From Tersicoccus sp. Bi-70 (GTDB taxonomy: Bacteria; Actinomycetota; Actinomycetes; Actinomycetales; Micrococcaceae): a DNA stretch of 64,000 nt. Shown piece by piece: positions 43,199 to 51,826 of the stretch (positions are counted from its first letter, which is position 1; each line of letters opens with the position of its first letter). The notes under the pieces were generated by a model. That model saw nothing but the letters and a program-made list of their open reading frames with translations, did no database searches and was not told where the DNA came from. The translations under genes were made by a program, and so were the position numbers. Location of the stretch: the NCBI RefSeq assembly GCF_001968825.1, contig NZ_MIEU01000014.1, forward strand, positions 62,001 to 126,000. Direction: 5' to 3'.

Positions 43199-44863
43199 GT
43201 GAATCCCACCGTCACGCCCACCGACGTCTATCACGCGACCGCGGAGGACGAGACCTATCTGACCACGGTCCAGGAGGTCACCTCCGCGGCGGCCGGGCGG
43301 CGGCTCGCGGACCGGCCCGACGTCGTGCACAGTGCCCGCGGGTACGCGCTGGTGAACGAGGGGCTGACGCCGCACGAGGCGATGGTCGAGGATCTCCTGT
43401 TCGTCCGGGACGCGCTGGACCGGGCCGGGATCTCCCTGCTGCTGGTGCGCGGCAACGACGCGCGGCCGGTGATCGCGGTGCCGTGGACGGAGCGGAAGAA
43501 GCTGCGGGAGGCGCTCGTCGCCGCGTGCCAGGACGAGCCGTTCTACTCGGTGACCGTCGACGCGCGGAAGAACCGCGCGCTGCTGGTGGCGGACGGCAAG
43601 CTGGCCGAGAGCACCAAGGCGCGCATGTTCCGTCTCTACCGGCCACGGGTGGTCACGCACGGCGGGCTGCTGTACGGGCACGAGACCGGCGTGCAGATCG
43701 AATTGTGGAAGTGGGAGGGCGCGACCCTCCAGCTGCCGATCGAGAACTCGATCACGCGGCGCACCCTGCCGTCCGACGAGGCGGTGCGCGGCACCGTCGA
43801 TCGGTTCGGCCGGACCTGGCCGACCATCGAGAACATGTTCGCCGACCACGCGACGGACATCGCCTTCCCCATCGACATCGTCTTCTCGTGGGTGAACGGT
43901 TCGGACGCCGAGCTGCTGGCCCGCCGCGCGTCCTACCTGCCGGGTGCCGTGCTCGGCGAGGGCGACGACGCCGAGGCCCGGTACCGGCAGATCGACGAAT
44001 TGCGGTACGCGCTGCGGTCCGTGCACATGTTCGCGCCCTGGATCCGCCGCATCTTCCTGTGCACCGACTCGGCCCTGCCGGAGTGGCTCGACGCCGAGAA
44101 CCCGGCGATCACCGTCGTGCGCGCCGAGGACCACTTCGCCGACCCGTCCGTGCTGCCGGTGTTCAACTCGCAGGCCATCGAGGCGCAGCTGCAGAACATC
44201 GAGGGACTGAGCGAGTACTTCCTCTACTCCAACGACGACATGTTCTTCGGCCGCCCGATCAGCCCGGACCTCTTCTTCTCCCCCGGCGGGATCACGAAGT
44301 TCATCGAGGCGAGCACCCGCATCGGGCTCGGCGACAACCACCTGGACCGCTCCGGCTTCGAGAACGCCGCCCGGGTGAACCGCCGCCTGCTGTACGAGAA
44401 GTTCGGCCGGATCACCACCCGCCACCTCGAGCACACGGCCGCGCCGATGCGCAAGAGCGTGCTGCGGGAGATGGAGCACGAGTTCAGCACGGACTTCGCC
44501 GAGACCGCGGCCAGCCGGTTCCGGGCGAAGGACAACATCTCGGTGACCAATTCGCTGTATCACTACTACGCGCTGCTGACCGGGCGCGCGGTGACCAAGG
44601 TGGGCGCGAAGGTGAAGTACGTGGACACCACGGTGCCGAGCGGCCTGAACCAGCTGGACAAGCTGCTGCGCAAGCGCAATCAGGACTTCTTCTGCCTCAA
44701 CGACGGGTCCTTCCCCGAGGTGAGCGCCGCCGAGCGGCAGCAGCGGGTGACCGACTTCCTCACCCGGTACTTCCCGATCCCGGCCCCCTGGGAGAAGCCC
44801 TCCGCCGACGACGCCGTCAGCGGCGTCGTGCCCGCTCCGGAGGCCCCCGCAGCGTCGAATTGA
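43199..44863 (+). CDS. Stealth-family sugar-phosphate transferase
   Basis: A 554-residue Stealth protein, a family of D-hexose-1-phosphate transferases that build capsule-like polysaccharides. All conserved regions are visible: CR1 DIVFSWVNGSDAELL, CR2 RYRQIDELRYALRSVHMF and FLYSNDDMFFGR, CR3 HTAAPMRKSVLREMEHEF and SVTNSLYHYYALL, CR4 QDFFCLNDGSF. A 200-residue N-terminal region with a beta-alpha fold precedes CR1. GTG 43199 has AAGGA upstream and a TATCAT box near 43165. There are no partner polysaccharide genes in the window, so it may be a single-gene product. Confidence 0.9.
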   Translation: MNPTVTPTDVYHATAEDETYLTTVQEVTSAAAGRRLADRPDVVHSARGYALVNEGLTPHEAMVEDLLFVRDALDRAGISLLLVRGNDARPVIAVPWTERKKLREALVAACQDEPFYSVTVDARKNRALLVADGKLAESTKARMFRLYRPRVVTHGGLLYGHETGVQIELWKWEGATLQLPIENSITRRTLPSDEAVRGTVDRFGRTWPTIENMFADHATDIAFPIDIVFSWVNGSDAELLARRASYLPGAVLGEGDDAEARYRQIDELRYALRSVHMFAPWIRRIFLCTDSALPEWLDAENPAITVVRAEDHFADPSVLPVFNSQAIEAQLQNIEGLSEYFLYSNDDMFFGRPISPDLFFSPGGITKFIEASTRIGLGDNHLDRSGFENAARVNRRLLYEKFGRITTRHLEHTAAPMRKSVLREMEHEFSTDFAETAASRFRAKDNISVTNSLYHYYALLTGRAVTKVGAKVKYVDTTVPSGLNQLDKLLRKRNQDFFCLNDGSFPEVSAAERQQRVTDFLTRYFPIPAPWEKPSADDAVSGVVPAPEAPAASN

Positions 44864-44874
44864 CGCGCCGAACG

Positions 44875-44920
44875 CCGGCATCCCCGTGAGGCCGGCGGTG
44901 CGCCGGCGCGGGGTGTGCCG
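44875..44920. terminator. Bidirectional hairpin between Stealth and metallophosphoesterase genes
   Basis: CGGCA plus CCCC on the left pairs with GGGG plus TGCCG on the right, with an inner perfect CCGGCG-GTG-CGCCGG stem. It sits in the 72-base gap between convergent stop codons, 12 and 15 bases from each. Confidence 0.55.
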
Positions 44921-44935
44921 ACGCTGCGAGTCGCC

Positions 44936-45874
44936 CTACGCCCGCAGTCCGGAGGAGGCGAGGGTGTGGGTCGCGGGGGCGGTGCGCACGTCGTGCCCGG
45001 CGGCGGCGAGGCGGCGCGCCACCTCCTCGGCGTCCACGCGCTCCCCGACCAGGTCGCCACCGGCGGCGGGGACCACGGTGTGCAGCACGGTGTCCGGGTA
45101 GACGTGCACCATGTTGTAGGTCTGCGCCGCGTCGCGGCCCATGGTCGGCCGGATGCCGCTCTCGGCGTCCACGGCGCGGGTGAGGTCCTGCGTGTAGCAG
45201 GTGGCGGAGGCCACCGAGACGGGGATGCCCGCGAAGGTCGCCGTCGTCGAGTAGTGCAGGTGCCCGGCGATGATCGAGACGATGTCGGTGCCGCGGACCA
45301 CGTCGGCGAGCCGGGACTGGCCGCGCAGCTCGACGAGGGCGGCGAGGTCCTGCACGCACGGCACGGGCGGGTGGTGCATGGCGAGCAGGGTGCCGTCGGG
45401 TGCGGGCACGGCCAGCTCGTCGGCGAGCCAGCGCAGCTGCTCGTCGGAGAGCTCGCCGTGGTGGTAGCCCGGCACCGTGGTGTCCAGGACGATGATCCGC
45501 AGGCCTCCGACCCAGTGCACCTCGTCCATCGGCTCGGTGGTGCGGGCGTCGCCGCGCAGGTGCTCCCGCAGGTTCGCGCGGTCGTCGTGGTTGCCCATCA
45601 CCCAGATCATCCGCGTGCCGAGGCTCTCGGCGACCGGGTCGACCATCGCGCGCAGGGCCGCGTACGCGTCGGCCTCGCCGTGGTCGGCGAGGTCGCCGGT
45701 GACGACGATCGCGTCGGGAGATCCCCCGGCCGTCCGGATCTGCTCGAACACCCCCCGGGTGCGCTCCTCGGCGTCGAGGACGCCGCCCACGCGGCCCTCG
45801 GCTCGCAGGTGGGTATCGCTGAGGTGGAGCAGGAAATAGGAAGGATCGGGGTGTTCGGACCGGATCGTGGTCAT
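44936..45874 (-). CDS. Calcineurin-like metallophosphoesterase (CpdA-like)
   Basis: A 312-residue metallophosphoesterase with all five motifs: HLSDTHL, VVTGDLADHGE, GNHDDRA, AMHHPPVP and IIAGHLHYS. It resembles 3',5'-cyclic AMP phosphodiesterase (CpdA/Icc) and mycobacterial Rv0805. Other phosphodiesters are also possible. The ATG 45874 is leftward. A three-unit GTGAA array at 11-bp spacing lies upstream (46012-46039), which suggests phosphate-starvation control. The final ~45 residues are Ala/Val-rich. Confidence 0.88.
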   Translation of the reverse strand: MTTIRSEHPDPSYFLLHLSDTHLRAEGRVGGVLDAEERTRGVFEQIRTAGGSPDAIVVTGDLADHGEADAYAALRAMVDPVAESLGTRMIWVMGNHDDRANLREHLRGDARTTEPMDEVHWVGGLRIIVLDTTVPGYHHGELSDEQLRWLADELAVPAPDGTLLAMHHPPVPCVQDLAALVELRGQSRLADVVRGTDIVSIIAGHLHYSTTATFAGIPVSVASATCYTQDLTRAVDAESGIRPTMGRDAAQTYNMVHVYPDTVLHTVVPAAGGDLVGERVDAEEVARRLAAAGHDVRTAPATHTLASSGLRA

Positions 45875-46113
45875 CGGTCGGCTCTCTCGTGAGACGTGTC
45901 TGCGTGGCGTTCCCGGGTGTCGATTCACCCGGCCCGACGGAACGATCGTCACATGATCGAGACCGACCCGTCGGTAACGACACCAGTCAACAAGTCTGAA
46001 ACCGACGCCGCGTGAATGTCCAGTGAACGCCTCGTGATGTGAGGTATTCGACGGCGTGACGGCATCCGGATGGGTCCGTCCGGCAGCAGGGGCAGCGGTC
46101 TCACCACCGCCGC
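45875..46113. promoter_or_regulatory. Intergenic control region upstream of the metallophosphoesterase
   Basis: About 240 bases without a gene between the leftward metallophosphoesterase and the end of the acyl-CoA dehydrogenase gene. It includes the PHO-box-like array at 46012, the small dyad CGATC-N7-GATCG at 45943, and CCTC-N7-GAGG near 46030. Other parts show nothing recognisable. Confidence 0.5.
46012..46039 (-). promoter_or_regulatory. PHO-box-like direct repeat array
   Basis: GTGAAT (46012), GTGAAC (46023) and GTGATG (46034) lie exactly 11 bases apart. On the transcribed strand this reads CATCAC, GTTCAC, ATTCAC. Actinobacterial PhoP boxes are GTTCACC-like units in 11-base periods. The array is about 140 bases upstream of the phosphoesterase start. 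Confidence 0.55.
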
Positions 46114-47364
46114 TCAGACGAACGCCGAGAGGCCCGTGGCGGCACGGCCGACGATGAGGGTGTTGATCTCGAAGGTGCCCTCGTAGGTGTGCAGCACCTC
46201 GACGTCGGCGAGCAGCTTGGCCATCTCGTGGTCGACGAGGATGCCGTTGCCGCCGAGCAGGTTGCGCCCCAGCGACACGGTCTCCCGAGCGAGCCGGGTG
46301 AGCGTGGACTTGGCCAGGGCGGCCTGCGGCATCGTCAGCCGGCCCTCCTCCTGGGTGCGGGCGATCTGCGTCATCAGCCCGAGGCTGAGGGTGACGTTGC
46401 CGAACATCTCGACCAGGGAGGCCTGCACGAGCTGGAACGCCCCGAGGGGCCGCCCGAACTGCTCGCGCTCCAGGACGTACCGGCGCGCGATGTCGACGGC
46501 CGCCAGTTGGGCGCCCACGGCCTGCCAGCCGACCCAGGCGCGCGAGTCGCACAGCAGCCGGTTGGCCGCGGCGAAGCCGTGGGCCCCGGGCAGACGGTTG
46601 GCGTCGGGCACGCGCACCGCGTCGAACGTCAGGTCCGCGTTCTGCATGATCCGCAGGCCGAGCTTGTGCTCGATCTTCGTGGCGGCGAAGCCGGGCCGGT
46701 CGGTCTCGACGATGAAGGCCTTGATCACGCCGTCGGCCTCGTCGCGGGCCCACGTGAGGATGATGTCGGCGACGGTGCCGGCCCCGATCCACCGCTTGGC
46801 GCCCGAGATGATCCACTCGTCGCCGTCACGCCGGGCCGTCGTGGCCAGGCCCCCGGCGATGTCCGAACCGTGGTCGGGTTCGGTGAGGGCGAAGGAGCCG
46901 AGCGTGGTGAAGCGGGAGAGGCCGGGGATCAGCCGCGCGCGCTGCTCCGCGGAGCCGAGGGCGTCGATCATGCCGACGACCAGCTCGTTGTGGATGCCGA
47001 CGAACGAGGAGAGGGAGACGTCCGCCCGGGCGATCTGGGCGTGCAGCAGCCCCGTGAACAGCCGGCTGCCGGGCTGCAGACCCAGGTTCCCGTAACCGCG
47101 CTCACCGAGGTCGGCGACCAGGTCCCGCGGGAACGCCTCGTCGCGCCACGGCGCGATGCTGGCCGGCCGGAGATGGTCCTGCAGCCACACGGTGGCCTCG
47201 GCCAGGCGGCGCTGCTCGTCCGCGGGCAGGGACCCGGCGACGTCGAGCGCGTCGAGGGGAAGCAGCCCCGCGAGCAGGTCGGACGGGGCGCTGCCCTCGA
47301 CGGAGGACGACGCGGTGGAGGACGACGCGGTGGCGGGGACGACGGGGGTGGCGATGGGGCGCAC
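46114..47364 (-). CDS. Acyl-CoA dehydrogenase family protein
   Basis: A 416-residue FAD flavoprotein of the acyl-CoA dehydrogenase family. FAD-binding stretches are FALTEPDHGSDIAGG and the WIISGAKRWIGAGT segment. The catalytic Glu lies in HTYEGTFEINTLIVGRA, a position typical of glutaryl-CoA and short-chain dehydrogenases. The first ~40 residues are Ser/Ala/Pro-rich. GTG 47364 has GAGGAG upstream. It is divergent from an acyl-CoA synthetase gene, with shared control. Substrate unknown, possibly isobutyryl- or another short-chain acyl-CoA. Confidence 0.88.
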   Translation of the reverse strand: MRPIATPVVPATASSSTASSSVEGSAPSDLLAGLLPLDALDVAGSLPADEQRRLAEATVWLQDHLRPASIAPWRDEAFPRDLVADLGERGYGNLGLQPGSRLFTGLLHAQIARADVSLSSFVGIHNELVVGMIDALGSAEQRARLIPGLSRFTTLGSFALTEPDHGSDIAGGLATTARRDGDEWIISGAKRWIGAGTVADIILTWARDEADGVIKAFIVETDRPGFAATKIEHKLGLRIMQNADLTFDAVRVPDANRLPGAHGFAAANRLLCDSRAWVGWQAVGAQLAAVDIARRYVLEREQFGRPLGAFQLVQASLVEMFGNVTLSLGLMTQIARTQEEGRLTMPQAALAKSTLTRLARETVSLGRNLLGGNGILVDHEMAKLLADVEVLHTYEGTFEINTLIVGRAATGLSAFV

Positions 47365-47433
47365 GGGGCGGGCTCCTCGGTGTGGAGACGGGTACGGCCA
47401 CGTCAGCGGAGTCTGATCGAGACTTCCACATGG

Positions 47434-47472
47434 TTGGATGTCCAAGTATAGTCCGATGTGACCTGAATCACG
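47434..47472. promoter_or_regulatory. Bidirectional promoter with dyad operator and CRP/GlxR-like site
   Basis: TTGGATGTCCAA (47434) is a perfect dyad. It abuts AGTATAGT, which reads as TATAGT on one strand and TATACT on the other, so both genes may start from it. TGTGACCTGAATCACG (47457) follows and matches the CRP/GlxR consensus. This site would overlap the transcription start of the synthetase gene. Confidence 0.6.
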
Positions 47473-47498
47473 AACAGCCCGTACCGACGGAGGTTCTC

Positions 47499-49418
47499 AT
47501 GACCACAGCGCCCGACGCTCCCGGCACGGTCACCGAGCGCTTCCGCGCCGCGCGGGACCACCTCGTGGAGCTGCGCGAGGACGCCGCGACCGCGGTCGCC
47601 TCCTTCACCTGGCCCCGCTTCGAGCACTTCAACTTCGCGCTCGACTGGTTCGACGCCGTCGCCGCCGGGCCGCGCGGGGACACGGACGCGCTCGTCCTCG
47701 TCGAGGAGGACGGGGAGGCGACCCACCACACGTGGACCGACCTGTCGCGCCGGTCCGCGCAGGTGGCGACCTGGCTGCGGGAGCAGGGGGTGCAACGCGG
47801 CGACCGGATGATCCTCATGCTCGGCAACCGCGTCGAGCTGTGGGAGCTGATGCTCGCGGGCATCAAGCTCGGCGTCGTCCTGATCCCCACGACGACGCAG
47901 ATGGGTCCGGCCGACCTGCGAGACCGGGTGGCCCGCGGCGAGGCCCGGTGGGCGGTCGCCGCCGGGGACGCGACGACGACGCCGGGCACGGCCGGTGGCG
48001 GGCGCCAGGACGCGGACAAGTTCGACGACGTGCCCGGGGACTACCGCATCATCCAGGTCGGTGGGACGGTAGCGGCCGGTCGGCTCGACTACGCCGACTC
48101 CCGTACCGCGCCCGAGACCTTCGCCCCCGACGGCCCGACGGACGCCGACGAGCTGCTGCTGCTCTACTTCACCACCGGGACGACGACGAAGGCCAAGCTC
48201 GTCGAGCACACCCACACGTCCTACCCGGTGGGCCATCTGTCGACGATGTACTGGATCGGCCTGGAGCCGGGCGACGTGCACCTGAACGTCGCCTCGCCGG
48301 GTTGGGCGAAACACGCGTGGTCCAACGTCTTCGCGCCGTGGATCGCCGAGGCCACCGTGTTCATCCACAACTACTCGCGGTTCGACCCGGTCGCTCTGAT
48401 GGCGAGCATGGACCGCCACGGCGTGACGAGCTTCTGCGCGCCGCCGACCGTGTGGCGCTATCTGATCCAGGCCGACCTGACCCAGCTGCGCACGCCGCCG
48501 CGCAAGCTGGTCTCCGCGGGTGAACCGCTCAACGCCGAGGTGATCGACCGGGTGGCCGCCGCCTGGGGGACGACCATCCGCGACGGGTTCGGGCAGACCG
48601 AGACGACGGTGCAGGTGGGCAACGCGCCCGCCCAGCGGGTGACGCTCGGCGCGATGGGACGCCCGCTGCCCGGCTACGACGTCGTCCTGCTCGACCCGGC
48701 GACCGGCGCGGAGGCCGACGAGGGCGAGCTGGCCCTCCGACTCGACCCGCGCCCGGTGGGGCTGATGCGCGGGTACCACGGCGACCCCGAGCGCACCGCC
48801 GACGTGTTCCGGGACGGCTACTACCGCACCGGGGACATCGCCTCCCGCGACGAGCGGGGGGTGCTGACCTATGTCGGCCGCAGCGACGACGTGTTCAAGT
48901 CCAGCGACTACCGGCTCAGCCCGTTCGAGCTGGAGAGCGTGCTGATCGAGCACCCGGCGGTCGCCGAGGCGGCGGTCGTGCCGTCCCCGGACGAGCTGCG
49001 TCTCTCGGTGCCGAAGGCGTTCGTGGTGCTCGTGGGCGGACACGAGCCGTCCGCGACGCTCGCCGAGGACATCCTGCGGTACTGCCGGGAGCACCTGCCC
49101 GCGTACAAGCGGATCCGGCGGCTGGAGTTCGCCGAGCTGCCGAAGACCATCTCCGGCAAGATCCGCCGGGTCGAACTGCGCGCGGCTGAGGTGGCGCGGC
49201 ACGGATCGGGCGCGTCGACGCCTCAGGACACGACGTCGCTGGAGGGCCTCGGCGTCGAGTACGCCGACACGGACTTCCCGTCCCTGCGCGGAGCCTCCGC
49301 CGACGATGCCGGTTCCGGCGGCGATGCAGGCGGCACCGTCGCCGATGCCGGCGCCGGCTCGGGGACCGGTGAGGGAGGCGAGGATGGATCAGCCGCTGCC
49401 GCGGGATCCGATCGCTGA
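47499..49418 (+). CDS. Medium-chain-type acyl-CoA synthetase (AMP-forming)
   Basis: A 639-residue AMP-binding ligase. Motifs are YFTTGTTTKAKLV, the variable ATP loop DGFGQTETTVQVG, and the C-terminal lysine motif PKTISGKIRRVELR. It resembles MACS (butyrate-benzoate-type) synthetases rather than long-chain FadD. The C-terminal ~70 residues are Asp/Gly/Ala-rich and low-complexity, and overlap the start of the MarR gene by 35 bases. ATG 47499 has GGAGG upstream. It is divergent from the acyl-CoA dehydrogenase and probably functions with it. Confidence 0.9.
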   Translation: MTTAPDAPGTVTERFRAARDHLVELREDAATAVASFTWPRFEHFNFALDWFDAVAAGPRGDTDALVLVEEDGEATHHTWTDLSRRSAQVATWLREQGVQRGDRMILMLGNRVELWELMLAGIKLGVVLIPTTTQMGPADLRDRVARGEARWAVAAGDATTTPGTAGGGRQDADKFDDVPGDYRIIQVGGTVAAGRLDYADSRTAPETFAPDGPTDADELLLLYFTTGTTTKAKLVEHTHTSYPVGHLSTMYWIGLEPGDVHLNVASPGWAKHAWSNVFAPWIAEATVFIHNYSRFDPVALMASMDRHGVTSFCAPPTVWRYLIQADLTQLRTPPRKLVSAGEPLNAEVIDRVAAAWGTTIRDGFGQTETTVQVGNAPAQRVTLGAMGRPLPGYDVVLLDPATGAEADEGELALRLDPRPVGLMRGYHGDPERTADVFRDGYYRTGDIASRDERGVLTYVGRSDDVFKSSDYRLSPFELESVLIEHPAVAEAAVVPSPDELRLSVPKAFVVLVGGHEPSATLAEDILRYCREHLPAYKRIRRLEFAELPKTISGKIRRVELRAAEVARHGSGASTPQDTTSLEGLGVEYADTDFPSLRGASADDAGSGGDAGGTVADAGAGSGTGEGGEDGSAAAAGSDR

Positions 49419-49893
49419 GGCTCAGCGGAACTGGGTGCGTCGGGGCTGGGAGGCTCAGGCGGCGCCGATGGCGGCGATCACCGCCATCATGCGCACGCAG
49501 CAGCTGCTCATGTTGCGCATCGAGGGGGTGCTCAAGCCGTTCGCCCTGACGTTCTCCCGGTACGAACTGCTGACGCTGCTCGCGTTCACGCGCCGCGGGG
49601 AGCTGCCGATGAGCCGGGCGAGCTCGCTGCTGCAGGTGCACCCGACGTCGGTCACGAACGCCGTCGACCGGCTGCAGGCCGCCGGGCTGGTGGACCGGGC
49701 GCCGCACCCGCTGGACCGGAGGACGACCCTGGTGCGCCTGACCACCGACGGCCGGGACCTCGCCCGCCGGGCCACCGACGCGTTGAACCGCGAGGTGTTC
49801 ACCGACACCGGTTTCGAGGCCGACGACGTCGACGCACTGATCGGCATCCTCGCCCGGTTCCGCCAGCAGGCGGGCGACTTCGACCCCGCCTGA
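49384..49893 (+). CDS. MarR-family transcriptional regulator
   Basis: A 169-residue MarR protein. The HTH is in FTRRGELPMSRASSLLQVHPTSVTNAVDRLQAAGLVDRAPH, followed by the wing DRRTTLVRLTTDGR. ATG 49384 with GGGAGGCGAGG upstream overlaps the synthetase gene by 35 bases, so it is coupled to it. It probably represses this acyl-CoA gene cluster, with the dyad at 47434 as a candidate site. It could also act on the valine operon beyond. Confidence 0.87.
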   Translation: MDQPLPRDPIAEAQRNWVRRGWEAQAAPMAAITAIMRTQQLLMLRIEGVLKPFALTFSRYELLTLLAFTRRGELPMSRASSLLQVHPTSVTNAVDRLQAAGLVDRAPHPLDRRTTLVRLTTDGRDLARRATDALNREVFTDTGFEADDVDALIGILARFRQQAGDFDPA

Positions 49894-49905
49894 ACCCGAT
49901 CTCAG

Positions 49906-49978
49906 CGCCAGCTCGTCAATAGATGCTCACCGTGACCCCGGATCGGGCCCGGATGGGACATCTGGTGACGAGCTGGCG
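49906..49978. repeat. Palindromic intergenic repeat, copy 5
   Basis: Same orientation as copy 3 (GCTCACC left, GATGGGA right). It fills the gap between the convergent MarR and echA genes, 12 bases after one stop and 14 bases from the other. The left arm matches CGCCAGCTCGTCAATAGATG fully. The right arm has lost one base of the AT pair next to GATG. Confidence 0.9.
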
Positions 49979-49992
49979 GGAAGAGGCGGAAT

Positions 49993-50769
49993 TCAGCGGT
50001 GGTGGAAGTCGGGCGTCCGCTTCTCGACGAAGGCGGCCATGCCCTCCTTCTGGTCCTCCGTGGCGAAGGCGGAGTGGAACAGACGGCGCTCGATCTGCAC
50101 CCCGTGCGTCACGCCGGTCTCGAACGCCGTGCTGACGGCCTCCTTGGCGAGCATCGCGACGGGCTTGGACTTGCTCGCGATCGTCCCGGCTGCCTCGAGG
50201 GCCTCGTCGAGCAGCCGGTCGGCGGGCACGACGCGCGAGACGAGGCCGGCGCGCAGGGCCTCCTCGGCGTCGATCTGCCGCCCCGTGAGGATCATGTCCA
50301 TCGCGAGCGCCTTGCCGACGGCGTGGGTGAGCCGCTGGGTGCCGCCCATCCCGGGGAGCACCCCGAGGGAGATCTCGGGCTGACCGAAGCGGGCGGTGTC
50401 CGCGGCGATGATCAGGTCGCACATCATCGCCAGTTCGCAGCCGCCGCCGAGCGCGTAGCCGGACACAGCGGCGACGAGCGGGATCCGCAGCCGGGTCAGG
50501 TCCTCCCAGTGCCGGAACCAGTCCACGGCGTACATGTCCATGTAGGACTGCCCGGCCATCTCCTTGATGTCCGCGCCGGCGGCGAACGCCTTCGCCGAGC
50601 CGGTGATGACGACGGCGCCGACGTCGGGGTCGGCGTCGAAGGCGGTCACGGCGGCCACCAGCTCGTCCATCGTGGCCTTGTTCAGGGCGTTGAGCGCCTT
50701 CGGCCGGTTCAGGGTGATGAGGCCGGTCCGGCCGCGGGTCTCGATCAGCACGTTCGCGTCGTCGCTCAT
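49993..50769 (-). CDS. echA: Enoyl-CoA hydratase
   Basis: A 258-residue crotonase. The oxyanion-hole Gly pairs are in [14 protein letters not shown] and [16 protein letters not shown], the catalytic Glu in [18 protein letters not shown], and the second in the same strand after. This is the short-chain enoyl-CoA hydratase type. It is the fourth gene of the leftward mmsA-hibch-mmsB-echA operon, where it would hydrate methacrylyl-CoA to 3-hydroxyisobutyryl-CoA. ATG 50769, four bases after the mmsB stop. Confidence 0.92.
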   Translation of the reverse strand: MSDDANVLIETRGRTGLITLNRPKALNALNKATMDELVAAVTAFDADPDVGAVVITGSAKAFAAGADIKEMAGQSYMDMYAVDWFRHWEDLTRLRIPLVAAVSGYALGGGCELAMMCDLIIAADTARFGQPEISLGVLPGMGGTQRLTHAVGKALAMDMILTGRQIDAEEALRAGLVSRVVPADRLLDEALEAAGTIASKSKPVAMLAKEAVSTAFETGVTHGVQIERRLFHSAFATEDQKEGMAAFVEKRTPDFHHR

Positions 50770-50773
50770 GTCC

Positions 50774-51826
50774 TCACCCTCCCACGGTGGCGTCGCCGGC
50801 TGCGGCATCATCCCCGGCGGAGTCACCGGCAGCAGTACCGGCATCGGCCGGGGCGCCCGCCGAGGCGTCCCGGATGTCCGTGATGATGCCCGAGAAGTCC
50901 CGGGTGGCGCCCTCGCCCGCGGCGTACCGCTGGTAGATGGCGGCCGCGGCGGGACCGATCTCCGCGGCGACACCCGTGCTCTGCAGGGCGGCGAGCGCGA
51001 GCCCGAGGTCCTTGGCCATCAGCGCCCCGGCGAAGCCCGGCCGGTAGTCCCGATTGGCGGGGCTCGTCGGCACGGGACCGGGCACGGGGCAGTTCGTCGT
51101 CACGGACCAGCACTGCCCGGAGGCGGTCGAGACGACGTCGAAGAGCGCCTGGTGGGACAGGCCGAGCTTCTCCCCGAGCACGAACGCCTCGGCGGAGACG
51201 ATCATGCTGGCGCCGAGGATCATGTTGTTGCAGATCTTGGCCGCCTGGCCGGCGCCGTGACCACCGCAGTGCACGATCTTTCGGCCCATCACCTCGAGCA
51301 GCGGCACCAGCTGCGGCAGATCGGCCTCGTCCGCGCCGACCATGAAGGTCAGGGTGCCGGCCTCGGCGCCGACGACGCCGCCGGAGACGGGCGCGTCCGC
51401 ACTGCGGTGCCCGGCGGCGAGCGCGGCGTCGGCGGCCTCCCGGGACTCCTCGACGGTGATGGTCGAGCAGTCCAGGAACAGCGTGTCGGACTCGGCCGCG
51501 GCGAGCAGCCCGGACCCGTCCGCCCCGCCACGGTAGGCCTGCAGCAGGTGGGCGCCGCTCGGGAACATGGTGAGGACGATGCGGGCGCCGGCGGCGGCGT
51601 CGAGGGCACTGTCCGCGACCGGGATGCCGGCGGTGCGGGCGGCGTCGATCGCGGCGGGCACGACGTCGAACCCGGCGACGTCGTAGCCCGCGGCCACGAG
51701 GTTCGCGGCCATCGGCAGGCCCATGTGGCCCAGCCCGAGGAAGGCGATCCGGCCCGCCGAGCTCGGATCGGTCGGGGCTGGATCGCCGGGGGCCGGGTCG
51801 CCGGAGGGGGTGGGGGTGTCGGTCAT
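50774..51826 (-). CDS. mmsB: 3-hydroxyisobutyrate dehydrogenase
   Basis: A 350-residue beta-hydroxyacid dehydrogenase. The NAD loop is [18 protein letters not shown] at about 27-44, then [14 protein letters not shown], the substrate loop [18 protein letters not shown] and the catalytic Lys in [14 protein letters not shown]. It oxidises 3-hydroxyisobutyrate to methylmalonate semialdehyde, the substrate of MmsA. A low-complexity N-terminal ~25 residues and an Ala/Gly/Asp tail are extra to the fold. ATG 51826 overlaps the hydrolase gene by four bases. Confidence 0.93.
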   Translation of the reverse strand: MTDTPTPSGDPAPGDPAPTDPSSAGRIAFLGLGHMGLPMAANLVAAGYDVAGFDVVPAAIDAARTAGIPVADSALDAAAGARIVLTMFPSGAHLLQAYRGGADGSGLLAAAESDTLFLDCSTITVEESREAADAALAAGHRSADAPVSGGVVGAEAGTLTFMVGADEADLPQLVPLLEVMGRKIVHCGGHGAGQAAKICNNMILGASMIVSAEAFVLGEKLGLSHQALFDVVSTASGQCWSVTTNCPVPGPVPTSPANRDYRPGFAGALMAKDLGLALAALQSTGVAAEIGPAAAAIYQRYAAGEGATRDFSGIITDIRDASAGAPADAGTAAGDSAGDDAAAGDATVGG

